From: Treponema sp. UBA792
GTDB lineage: Bacteria; Spirochaetota; Spirochaetia; Treponematales; Treponemataceae
Direction of reading: 5' to 3'
DNA length: 18,513 bases
NCBI GenBank assembly: GCA_002296965.1
Contig: DBIW01000002.1
Location: 27,936 to 46,448, forward strand
Shown: in pieces, positions 8,386 to 15,906 of the stretch
Layout of the letters: the number at the start of each line of letters is the position of its first letter
Position numbering within the stretch: the first letter of the stretch is position 1
Program-made: the position numbers and the translations under genes
The notes under the pieces: model-generated
Database searches by the model: none
Told to the model about the DNA's origin: nothing
Seen by the model: only the letters and a program-made list of their open reading frames with translations

Positions 8386-9279
8386 ATGACAACAGACGGA
8401 CTTCTGTCCAGTTTTTACACAGATCTGATTCTGGTGAGGCACGAGTCTGAAAAAACGGCGGAGACATACAGACTGTCCGCCATGATTTTTCTTGAATGGT
8501 GCTCCGCAGAGGGAATCGCTCTTGGGGATATTACAGTTCAGAATCTGATGTACTATCTTGTAAAGCGCAGGACGGAAGGTGCCGTTGAACTTACACTTGC
8601 AAAGGATATTTCCGCGCTGCGTGCGCTCGGTGAATACCTTGTGCGTCAGGGAGTCTGGCCTGAGAATCATGCTCTTATGCTGGACCGTCCCAAGGCATCA
8701 CGGCCGCTTCCGCGGGTGCTGTCTGTCGCCCAGATAGACAAGCTGCTTTCCTGTATAGATGAGGAGAGCCTCTGCGGAAAGCGTGATGCCGCTCTTTTTG
8801 AGCTTATTTATTCATGCGGTCTCAGAATCAGCGAGGCCGCGGACTTGAGAATTTCGGATCTTCATCAGAACGAGAGAATCATTCTTGTGAGGGGAAAGGG
8901 CGGAAAGGAGCGGATTGTTCCGTTCGGGGAGCGCGCCGCCGGGAGACTCGCCTGTTATATCAGTGATGTCAGGCCTCAGCTGCTTGGAGGCCGGAACACC
9001 GCCGAAATTTTTGTGAACTACAGGGGAGAGCCGATCTCCAGAAAGGGAATCTGGAAGCGTTTCAAGGAAATCGAGAGGATGGCCGGAATTGACGCCAAGG
9101 TTCATACACTGAGGCATTCGTTCGCGACCCATCTGCTGGCCGGCGGTGCGGATCTCCGTTCCGTGCAGGAGCTGCTGGGACATTCCGACCTTGCGACGAC
9201 GCAGATTTATACCCATCTGGACGATTCCCAGCTGCGTGAATATCATGCCGAATATTTTCCGGGACATTCGGACACCTGA
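8386..9279 (+). CDS. XerC/XerD-type tyrosine recombinase
   Basis: A site-specific recombinase of the Xer family, which resolves chromosome dimers at dif near the time of division. The 297-residue length is typical. An N-terminal SAM-like core-binding domain covers about residues 5-90. The catalytic set is complete: Arg147 (CGLRISE), Lys171 (RGKGGKE), His240 and Arg243 (HTLRHSFATH), His266 (LLGHSD) and the nucleophile Tyr275 (TQIYTHL). The gene starts 15 bases after ftsZ, with GGAG at 8372-8375. Position and length point to a housekeeping Xer protein rather than a phage integrase. In T. pallidum I recall the matching gene as xprB. Whether it is XerC or XerD, or acts alone, cannot be told here. 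Confidence 0.9.
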   Translation: MTTDGLLSSFYTDLILVRHESEKTAETYRLSAMIFLEWCSAEGIALGDITVQNLMYYLVKRRTEGAVELTLAKDISALRALGEYLVRQGVWPENHALMLDRPKASRPLPRVLSVAQIDKLLSCIDEESLCGKRDAALFELIYSCGLRISEAADLRISDLHQNERIILVRGKGGKERIVPFGERAAGRLACYISDVRPQLLGGRNTAEIFVNYRGEPISRKGIWKRFKEIERMAGIDAKVHTLRHSFATHLLAGGADLRSVQELLGHSDLATTQIYTHLDDSQLREYHAEYFPGHSDT

Positions 9280-9308
9280 CAGATTCAGTTCCGGTTACTG
9301 GAGGTTTT

Positions 9309-10043
9309 ATGAAGATTAATTTTCTTTCTGCCGCTGTGTTTCTGAGCGCTTCTCTGATGTTCATGTCGTGCGGTGTTTCAAACAAATCTGTAATAAGGCA
9401 GCAGAAAATGGAGGAAGGTGTCGAGAATCCGACTTCCATAGAGGAACTCCGTGCGGCTATCGCAAAATATCAGGAACGAGTGGCGGATATTCAGCTTGCG
9501 CAGAGTCAGATAGGAATATGGTACAAAATTCTCGGTACCAGGTATCTGGACAACAAGATGTACGGCGAGGCTCTGGGCGCATTTCAGAAGGCTCTTGAGT
9601 ATTATCCCGACAACCAAAATCTCTATTACTGGGTCGGTGTATGCGCCGGGTATATGTCCCATACGGCCCTTGATTTTTCCGGAACCGGCTCATCAGGAAC
9701 GGTGAGAAAATACAATTATCTGAAGCTTGCGGAGCAGGCGTATCTGCGTGCGTTGGAAATTGAGGATCGCTATGCGCGTGCGATGTACGGTCTGGCAATT
9801 GTATATGTGTTCGAGCTTGGAGAGCCGGAGAAAGCGGTTCCGTATCTTGAGAAGCTGCTTACAATCGAGACGCGCAATACGGATGCGATGTTTGTTCTTG
9901 CCAACGCATATTATTCCACTTTTGAATTTGACAAATCCGTTGAAATATATGATAAAATAATCTCCACGACAAAATCAGACGGGATAAAATCTACAGCGGA
10001 GGAGCTTAAAAAGAAAGTTCTTGATGAGGCATACAGTCAGTAA
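9309..10043 (+). CDS. TPR-repeat predicted lipoprotein of the division operon
   Basis: A 244-residue protein with a signal peptide (residues 1-20) ending in a loose spirochaete-type lipobox, LMFMSC, that would lipidate Cys21. After a short coiled stretch (about 42-66) come tetratricopeptide-like helical pairs, for example YGEALGAFQKALEYYPDNQNLYYWVG. Later blocks centre on AEQAYLRALEIEDRYARAMYGLA, PEKAVPYLEKLL and FDKSVEIYDKII. A Gly/Ser-rich insertion (about 118-132) separates the first two pairs. Such proteins act as scaffolds; no catalytic motif is seen. A strong SD (GGAGG, 9300-9304) precedes the ATG. T. pallidum appears to have an equivalent gene at the same place. Function is unknown; a role in envelope work during division is a guess from context. 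Confidence 0.8.
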   Translation: MKINFLSAAVFLSASLMFMSCGVSNKSVIRQQKMEEGVENPTSIEELRAAIAKYQERVADIQLAQSQIGIWYKILGTRYLDNKMYGEALGAFQKALEYYPDNQNLYYWVGVCAGYMSHTALDFSGTGSSGTVRKYNYLKLAEQAYLRALEIEDRYARAMYGLAIVYVFELGEPEKAVPYLEKLLTIETRNTDAMFVLANAYYSTFEFDKSVEIYDKIISTTKSDGIKSTAEELKKKVLDEAYSQ

Positions 10044-11076
10044 AACGGATGAAAGACAGCTTCTTGATTTCTCCATAGCAAGAATAGGTTTTCTTGGTTT
10101 TCAGGAGAAAAAAAAGTTGTCTGACAATCTTGACAGTGTTCATGACCTTGCATTACTGTCTATAGAAGATATTTCAGAAATAGCGGAAAGAAGGCTGCGT
10201 CCCTTGTCCGGATGGAACGGGACCGCCAATGTCGAGTCGGCGCGCAGAGCCATGAGTATATGCTCGTCGCTTGGTATTCTTGCGCTTCCGCATTATGATT
10301 CTGACTACCCGGAAATGCTGAGGTGCTCCGATTCTCCGCCGTATATGCTCTTTTGCCGTGGAGATGTGTCTGCGCTTTGCGGACGCAGCGTGTCTGTCGT
10401 CGGTACAAGAAAACTTACACCGCAAGGACGAAAGGCCGCGTTTGATTTTGCGCATGACGCTGTTCTTGACGGCTGCTGTGTCGTTTCCGGTCTTGCCGCC
10501 GGCGCGGACGGAGCCGCCCATCAGGGTGCGGTCGCCGCAGCCGCTGAATTCCGTATGAACGGTGCCTCTTCCGCTGCTCTCGGAAAAACTGTAGCCGTGC
10601 TTCCATGCGCCGCCGACGAGATAGTTCCGTCAATGCACAGGGGACTTGCGGCCGCAATACTCAGAGGCGGTGGCTGCATAATAAGTGAGTATGAGCCCGG
10701 CGCTCCGGGAGCGGCATGGCGTTTTGTGGCGCGCAACAGGATTATCGCGGCGCTTTCTCCTGCGACGGTTGTAATCGAGGCTCCTCCTGGTAGCGGCGCT
10801 CTTATAACGGCGGAATTTGCCCTTGACTCAGGCCGGGATGTGATGTTCCATCAGGCCGCATTCACCGCTCAGGCGGCGGCGGTCTCCGCAAGGACATCCG
10901 AGAACCTGGGGCGGAAATTCGCCAGAGGCGAGGTGAGCCGCCACAAAATCGAGAATACGCCGCAGAAATATCTTGATGCCGGTGCTCCGGTCGTCAGAAG
11001 TTATGAGGATTACCGTGAGTGTCTTGGAGAACCGCCAGGACACCGCGCTCCGACGGAACAACAGAAACTGTTCTGA
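10024..11076 (+). CDS. dprA: DprA/Smf family DNA-processing protein
   Basis: DprA binds single-stranded DNA and loads RecA during natural transformation; in non-competent bacteria its role is unclear. The 350-residue product has an N-terminal helical region and then a Rossmann-like core with SYP-type DSDYPEMLR (93-101), PPYMLFCRGD (105-114) and VVGTRKLTPQGR (125-136). VVSGLAAGADGAAHQGAV follows at 153-170, then NRIIAALSPATVVIEA (238-253) and GSGALIT (256-262). The usual PG motif after the last block is replaced by FHQAAF. A short insertion (about 171-187) precedes the AVLPC strand. No C-terminal winged-helix domain is evident. The start is ATG 10024 or TTG 10021; both overlap the TPR gene by about 20 bases. 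Confidence 0.92.
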   Translation: MRHTVSKTDERQLLDFSIARIGFLGFQEKKKLSDNLDSVHDLALLSIEDISEIAERRLRPLSGWNGTANVESARRAMSICSSLGILALPHYDSDYPEMLRCSDSPPYMLFCRGDVSALCGRSVSVVGTRKLTPQGRKAAFDFAHDAVLDGCCVVSGLAAGADGAAHQGAVAAAAEFRMNGASSAALGKTVAVLPCAADEIVPSMHRGLAAAILRGGGCIISEYEPGAPGAAWRFVARNRIIAALSPATVVIEAPPGSGALITAEFALDSGRDVMFHQAAFTAQAAAVSARTSENLGRKFARGEVSRHKIENTPQKYLDAGAPVVRSYEDYRECLGEPPGHRAPTEQQKLF

Positions 11077-11104
11077 TATTATTCTATAAAATGAAGGAAA
11101 TGTT

Positions 11105-13219
11105 ATGTCTGAAAAAAAATCCTCCGGCAGGAAATCAAAATCTCCGTCAACGCTTGTGATTGTGGAGTCTCCTGCAAAGGCCCATACAATAGAAAAATAT
11201 CTTGGTCCCGGATATACGGTCAAGGCCTCGATGGGACATCTGATTGATCTGCCGAAATCGCGGATGGCGATAGATGTGGAGCATGGATTTCAGCCTGAAT
11301 ACATAACAGTCCGTGGCCGCGCAAAGCTTCTTAAGGAGCTTCAGAAGGATGCCAAGAAATCCGATGTGGTTCTGCTTGCAAGTGATAATGACCGTGAGGG
11401 GGAGGCGATTGCATGGCATCTTAGGAATGCGCTTCAGGACAAGACGGCGGCCGAGATAAGACGTATCGTTTTTAACGAGATAACGCCGACTGCGATAACC
11501 GAGGCTGTCAGGCATCCCGGAGAGATAGTCGAGTCAAAGGTGAGCGCACAGAAGGCAAGGCGTGTGCTTGACCGGCTTGTCGGCTATAATCTCAGTCCTC
11601 TTCTGTGGAGCAAGGTCAAGAACGGACTTTCCGCCGGCCGTGTCCAGTCCGTCGCGCTCCGTCTTATATGCGAGCGCGAGAAGGAGGTGGAGGATTTTCT
11701 TCCGGACGAATACTGGACGCTGGATGCGGATTTCCAGAAAGGAAAATCAGTGTTCACGGCGCAGCTTGTTACCTACAAGGGCGAGAAACCGTCGCTGGGA
11801 ACTGAGTCCGTAGTAAAGGATATAATAGCCCGCCTTGAGAACGCCCCGTGTGTCGTCTCATCCATAAAAAAATCAGAGAAGACGGTCAGACCGAAGCCGC
11901 CGTTCACTACATCCAAGCTTCAGCAGGCGGCGGCGAACAGGCTTTCGTTCACCTCGCGCAAGACGATGCAGATAGCCCAGCAGCTTTATGAGGGTGTGAA
12001 CATCGGATCTTCACGTGTAGGTCTGATAACTTATATGCGTACCGATTCCGTCAGGATTTCAGATACTGCCCTTGCGGATGTCCGCGCCTGGATTCAGAAA
12101 AACTATCCGGCGGATCTTCCTCCTGAACCGATACATTATTCGGTCGGAAAAAGCGCTCAGGATGCGCATGAGGGAATCAGACCCACATATACGGAATATA
12201 CCCCGGAAAGCGTAAAGGAATATCTTTCGCATGATCAGTTCAGGCTTTATTCGATAATATGGGAGCGTTTTGTCTCCAGCCAGATGAACAATGCGAAGAT
12301 GGTGACTACAAGCGCCGAGATAACCGCCGGAGATGCAGTGTTCCGTGTCAGCGCAGGAAAAGTCAGCGAGAAGGGATTCTATAACGTCATAAAGCAGCTC
12401 GCCTCAAAGGAGGACAAATCTGTGCCGCTTCCGTCCCTGAAGGAGGGAGAGGAGATCCAGGTTCAGAAATTCCATCCGGAACAGCATTTTACGCAGGGAC
12501 CGGCCCGTTATACAGACGCATCTATAGTCCGTATGCTTGAGGAGAAGGGGATAGGGCGGCCTTCCACTTACGCTCCGATAATTTCGGTTCTTCTCGACAG
12601 ATATTATGTGACGCGCAGCAACAAGCAGCTGGTTCCGACCCAATTGGGCCGCATGATCAGCAAGATTCTGGTTGAGTCGTTTCCGGATGTCATAAACGAG
12701 CATTTCACCGCCGAGGTCGAGAACAACCTGGATGAGATAGAGAAGAATAACCTTGTCTGGAACGAGATGATTGCGGATTTCTTCGGACCGTTCAAGAAAC
12801 GCGTTGACGAGGTGATGCAGACTCAGGAGAGCATAAAGGGCTTTCTTGACGAACCCACCGACAAGATATGCGATCTGTGCGGAAAACCGATGGTCAAGAA
12901 GCTCGGTCGGTTCGGATTTTTTCTCGCCTGCTCAGGCTTTCCGGAATGTCACAACACGAAGTCAATCCCTCTTGCGAAGTGTCCTCTTCCGGGCTGCAGC
13001 GGGGACATTGTCGCCAGAAAGACAAAAGGCCGCGGCAAGGAATTCTACGGCTGCACGAACTATCCGGAATGCAGCTTCATAACCCATTTCAAGCCGATAG
13101 ACCAGTATTGTCCGCAGTGCGGATGGTTTCTTGTCGAAAAATACGACAAGAAAAACGGCTCATACAAATCCTGCATAAATCCTGACTGCGACTACCTGCA
13201 CAGCAGCGACGAGCCGTAA
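11105..13219 (+). CDS. topA: DNA topoisomerase I (type IA)
   Basis: TopA relaxes negative supercoils by passing one strand through a transient single-strand break. The 704-residue product opens with a Toprim domain (VIVESPAKA with Glu21, then SDNDREGEAIAWH with Asp94, Asp96 and Glu98). The active-site Tyr310 lies in GLITYMRTDS, and His355 in AHEGIRPT is conserved. The C-terminus holds three four-cysteine zinc ribbons: Cys589/592/609/615, Cys626/631/650/656 and Cys669/672/690/695. AAGGAAA at 11094-11100 serves as SD. The gene sits 28 bases after dprA and ends the rightward operon, facing the helicase gene. Domains are complete. Confidence 0.97.
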   Translation: MSEKKSSGRKSKSPSTLVIVESPAKAHTIEKYLGPGYTVKASMGHLIDLPKSRMAIDVEHGFQPEYITVRGRAKLLKELQKDAKKSDVVLLASDNDREGEAIAWHLRNALQDKTAAEIRRIVFNEITPTAITEAVRHPGEIVESKVSAQKARRVLDRLVGYNLSPLLWSKVKNGLSAGRVQSVALRLICEREKEVEDFLPDEYWTLDADFQKGKSVFTAQLVTYKGEKPSLGTESVVKDIIARLENAPCVVSSIKKSEKTVRPKPPFTTSKLQQAAANRLSFTSRKTMQIAQQLYEGVNIGSSRVGLITYMRTDSVRISDTALADVRAWIQKNYPADLPPEPIHYSVGKSAQDAHEGIRPTYTEYTPESVKEYLSHDQFRLYSIIWERFVSSQMNNAKMVTTSAEITAGDAVFRVSAGKVSEKGFYNVIKQLASKEDKSVPLPSLKEGEEIQVQKFHPEQHFTQGPARYTDASIVRMLEEKGIGRPSTYAPIISVLLDRYYVTRSNKQLVPTQLGRMISKILVESFPDVINEHFTAEVENNLDEIEKNNLVWNEMIADFFGPFKKRVDEVMQTQESIKGFLDEPTDKICDLCGKPMVKKLGRFGFFLACSGFPECHNTKSIPLAKCPLPGCSGDIVARKTKGRGKEFYGCTNYPECSFITHFKPIDQYCPQCGWFLVEKYDKKNGSYKSCINPDCDYLHSSDEP

Positions 13220-13227
13220 CCTTGCGC

Positions 13228-13264
13228 CGGCGGTTTTCCGGGAATTCATCCCGGAAAACCGCCG
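13228..13264. terminator. Bidirectional hairpin between convergent topA and helicase genes
   Basis: A perfect 16-bp inverted repeat (13228-13243 and 13249-13264) encloses the 5-base loop ATTCA. It fills nearly the whole gap between the topA stop (TAA, 13217-13219) and the helicase stop on the other strand (13267-13265). Neither strand has a T-tract after the stem, so it is not a textbook intrinsic terminator. It may still end or stabilise both transcripts. Confidence 0.7.
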
Positions 13265-15847
13265 TCATTCGTAGAAGCTGTTCAGAAGGGCAAGAAGTCT
13301 TCCTGCGATCCGCTTCTCCTCTTCCGTGAATTCAATGTCCTCCTCAACAAGCCGCTCGGCCGACACGTGGCTTTCCGACAGCGCCGTGGAGAATCCGCGT
13401 GAAACTTTCAGCCAGTAGCTGCCGTTCCCGTCCGTCATAAGGCAGATGAATCCGAATTCGGAGCCCTTTTTCTTTGAGGGAGCCGTCCTGAGAACATGGC
13501 GGAGCGAGCCGAACAGGGCCTTTCTTCCGCTGCTGTCGTATATGTTCACATTCATTTTACGGTTCCATTCCCTCTCGCCCAGGGGAGAAAGGTTCAGCGA
13601 GGAGGCGGCCTTTATTATCATCCTGACTTTCTCTCCGCGCATCAGAATTCCGTCCCCCACGGTGAGCTCGCCTCTCATGTTGCCGGCATTCTCAAGTTTC
13701 CCCGGATTCTGTTCCTGTTTCAGCGCGCGGAGAAGCCTGTCCAATGGAAGAACCGCCGTCTTCTTGCCCTTGACCTTCTTCACGGTGAAAGCCTCTCCGC
13801 CAAGAACGAGCGTGTCGTCGGAATTTTCCGCCTTCCGTTTTTTCTCCGTGGAATCCTGCGGTTCCGGCTGTGTCTTGCCCCGTTTCTGTCTTGCGGAGGC
13901 ATCCTTTCTGTCCTCGCCGTTCCCTCCTGGCTTTCCGGCGCTGTCCTTGGCATCCATCAGCTTTCCGTAAAGCTCCGGAGAAATGGTGTCGAGCATGGTA
14001 TGCGTGAGCGGAGAGACGCTCATCGCGAACATCCTTGACGTGCGCACAATCTCCCCGGCGACGATGAATACGGGATTCTGCTTGAACATGACGGAGCCGG
14101 GATGTATGAATATGTTGTCCGAGGTGAGGGACTTGTACTTTTCGCGTCCTGTCCGGACGCATACGAACTGTATCATTCCCGCCGCAATGCAGCACAGGTA
14201 GTCGGACAGGCTGCCGGAGCCGGTGACCGGAATGTTCATGTCTGATACGATTGCGGTCAGCTGCTCCTTTATGTTGAGAATTTCGGCCATCACGCGGTCG
14301 TCAAGATAGTTCTTCCGGCAGAATTTCTCCCTGTCCGGAGATGACATATATGCGCCGAACATATTTATGTATGCCACGAAGTCGCCCTGCATGTCGCGGA
14401 AGCGGTGATGGGCCTTTCTCGCCTCCATCTCCTCGCCCTGGGGCAGCAGAAAAGGGGAATTCGCCGACAGAAATGCCGCCGCTGTGAGCGTCTTCTCAAG
14501 CACGTCAGGAAACCGCATTATCGCCTCGACTATGATGCGGCTTATCCTGGGTTCTAGCGGGAAATTCACCATCATTTTTCCGGTCGCGGAGAGCGTGTTG
14601 TCGCTGTCAAGCGCCCCCAGCATGTTCAGCGTGTCCACTGCGCCGATGATTCCCTCCCGTCCCGGCGGCGATATGAAGTCGAAGTTGAAGAAGTCCGTTA
14701 TTCCAAGCTCCGCCATCCTGAGGACAACCTCGCTCAAATCAGTCCTGTAAATCTCCTCCGTCGTGTAAAGCGGGCGGGTCTCGAAGTCCTTTCTGGAATA
14801 CAGCCTCCAGCAGGTTCCGCTTCTTGTCCTTCCTGCCCGCCCCTTGCGCTGGTTGCACGAGGCCTTTGATACGGCGGTCTCCGTCAGGCTTGAGGTGAAT
14901 GCCCTGGGACTGTAGAAATTCAGCTTTGCAAGTCCCGAGTCTATCACAGTTGAGATGTCGCTGATTGTTACCGATGTCTCGGCTATGTTCGTCGAGATTA
15001 CGACTTTTTTCCGCCCGAAGCGCGGAGGCTCAAAAACCTTCTCCTGTTCCTCCTTTGACAGCCGCCCGTAAAGCGGAAGAATCTGGAGCTTACGTCCGAA
15101 CGGCTCATGTCTCAGCCTGTCGGCGCAGTCCTTTATGATTTTCTCGCCGGGGAGAAATATCAGAATTCCTCCGTCGTCATCATCAAGAACTCTTCCTACG
15201 ACCGAGCATATCTTGGACAGAATCGCGTCCGTTCCGGCTTCCGTCGCCGTCGTGGTTTTTCCTTCCGGCGGATCATATATGACAGACACAGGATAGGTGA
15301 CCGTGTCTATGGATACAATCGGCGCGCCTCCGAAATATTCGGAGAAAACCCCGGTGTTCATTGTCGCCGAGCTTACAATCACGCGGAAATCCTTTCTGGA
15401 CTGGAGCACGCGTTTAAGAAGCCCCAGCACAAAGTCTATGTTCAGGCTGCGCTCGTGCGCCTCGTCCACCATTATGACGCTGTATTTTGACAGCCACGGG
15501 TCGAGCTTCATTTCCTGAAGCAGAATTCCGTCCGTCATTATCTTTATTTTTGTGGACGGACCGGTGTTGTCCTCGAATCTCATCTTGTAGCCGACAAGTC
15601 CCGGATAATCCGTCTTCAGCTGTCTTGATATGAATTCGCTCACTGATATTGCGGCGATTCTGCGCGGCTGTGTCACCGCAATCACGCCGTTTTCGGCATA
15701 GCCGGCCTCGTAAAGTATCACCGGAATCTGCGTGGTTTTTCCCGATCCTGTCGGACTCTCCACTATCACGACCTGATTATCCTTCAGGCAGTCAAGAATT
15801 TTCTGCTTCTGCTCATATACCGGAAGCGACTTGTAGTCAATTGCCAT
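13265..15847 (-). CDS. hrpA: HrpA-type DEAH-box RNA helicase (short form)
   Basis: An ATP-dependent helicase of the DEAH/RHA family; bacterial HrpA acts on RNA, including stalled ribosomes. The 860-residue product has motif I SPTGSGKTTQ (31-40), motif Ia TQPRRIAA (59-66) and DEAH (128-131). SAT lies at 160-162, STNIAETSVTI at 285-295 and the motif VI block QRKGRAGRTRSGTCWRLYS at 333-351. The HA2 region follows (about 375-480), then an OB-fold-like part (about 575-625). After a charged low-complexity linker (about 632-678) comes a 180-residue C-terminal region I cannot assign. N-terminal spacing fits HrpA rather than HrpB (DEAH, not DEFH), but it is far shorter than the roughly 1300-residue enterobacterial HrpA. 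AAGGAAAA precedes the ATG. Confidence 0.88.
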   Translation of the reverse strand: MAIDYKSLPVYEQKQKILDCLKDNQVVIVESPTGSGKTTQIPVILYEAGYAENGVIAVTQPRRIAAISVSEFISRQLKTDYPGLVGYKMRFEDNTGPSTKIKIMTDGILLQEMKLDPWLSKYSVIMVDEAHERSLNIDFVLGLLKRVLQSRKDFRVIVSSATMNTGVFSEYFGGAPIVSIDTVTYPVSVIYDPPEGKTTTATEAGTDAILSKICSVVGRVLDDDDGGILIFLPGEKIIKDCADRLRHEPFGRKLQILPLYGRLSKEEQEKVFEPPRFGRKKVVISTNIAETSVTISDISTVIDSGLAKLNFYSPRAFTSSLTETAVSKASCNQRKGRAGRTRSGTCWRLYSRKDFETRPLYTTEEIYRTDLSEVVLRMAELGITDFFNFDFISPPGREGIIGAVDTLNMLGALDSDNTLSATGKMMVNFPLEPRISRIIVEAIMRFPDVLEKTLTAAAFLSANSPFLLPQGEEMEARKAHHRFRDMQGDFVAYINMFGAYMSSPDREKFCRKNYLDDRVMAEILNIKEQLTAIVSDMNIPVTGSGSLSDYLCCIAAGMIQFVCVRTGREKYKSLTSDNIFIHPGSVMFKQNPVFIVAGEIVRTSRMFAMSVSPLTHTMLDTISPELYGKLMDAKDSAGKPGGNGEDRKDASARQKRGKTQPEPQDSTEKKRKAENSDDTLVLGGEAFTVKKVKGKKTAVLPLDRLLRALKQEQNPGKLENAGNMRGELTVGDGILMRGEKVRMIIKAASSLNLSPLGEREWNRKMNVNIYDSSGRKALFGSLRHVLRTAPSKKKGSEFGFICLMTDGNGSYWLKVSRGFSTALSESHVSAERLVEEDIEFTEEEKRIAGRLLALLNSFYE

Positions 15848-15871
15848 TTGTTTTCCTTATTGATGCGGCGA

Positions 15872-15880
15872 ATTATATCA
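15872..15880 (-). promoter_or_regulatory. Extended -10 promoter of the helicase gene
   Basis: On the minus strand TATAAT (15877-15872) is an exact -10 hexamer and is preceded by TG plus one base (15880-15878), an extended -10. No good -35 is present. Transcription would begin about 18 bases before the helicase ATG, with the AAGGAAAA ribosome binding site just inside the leader. This supports both the start at 15847 and expression independent of the upstream CapA-like gene. Confidence 0.65.
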
Positions 15881-15881
15881 C

Positions 15882-15904
15882 AAAAAAATCACGCTTGCGA
15901 GTGC
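15882..15904 (-). terminator. Possible weak terminator after the CapA-like gene
   Basis: Just past the stop of the CapA-like gene, the minus strand reads an imperfect short stem (CACTCGCAAGCGTG, with mismatches) and then seven T (15888-15882). The stem is weak but the T-run is clear. It sits directly upstream of the helicase promoter, which fits separation of the two transcripts. Confidence 0.35.
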
Positions 15905-15906
15905 GG

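Noticed and set aside
8386..9279. The recombinase gene as evidence of an integrated element
   Set aside because: Its length and motifs are those of housekeeping Xer proteins, it sits in a conserved operon, and there are no att repeats or phage-like neighbours.
11060..11100. TATTAT and TATAAA just before topA as a promoter
   Set aside because: No -35-like hexamer is found at a suitable distance, and the 28-base gap after dprA is explained by the AAGGAAA ribosome binding site.
13496..14038. Plus-strand open frame of 180 codons within the helicase C-terminal region
   Set aside because: It is antisense to the charged linker and C-terminal part of the helicase, has no ribosome binding site or domain, and is explained by the skewed codons of that region.
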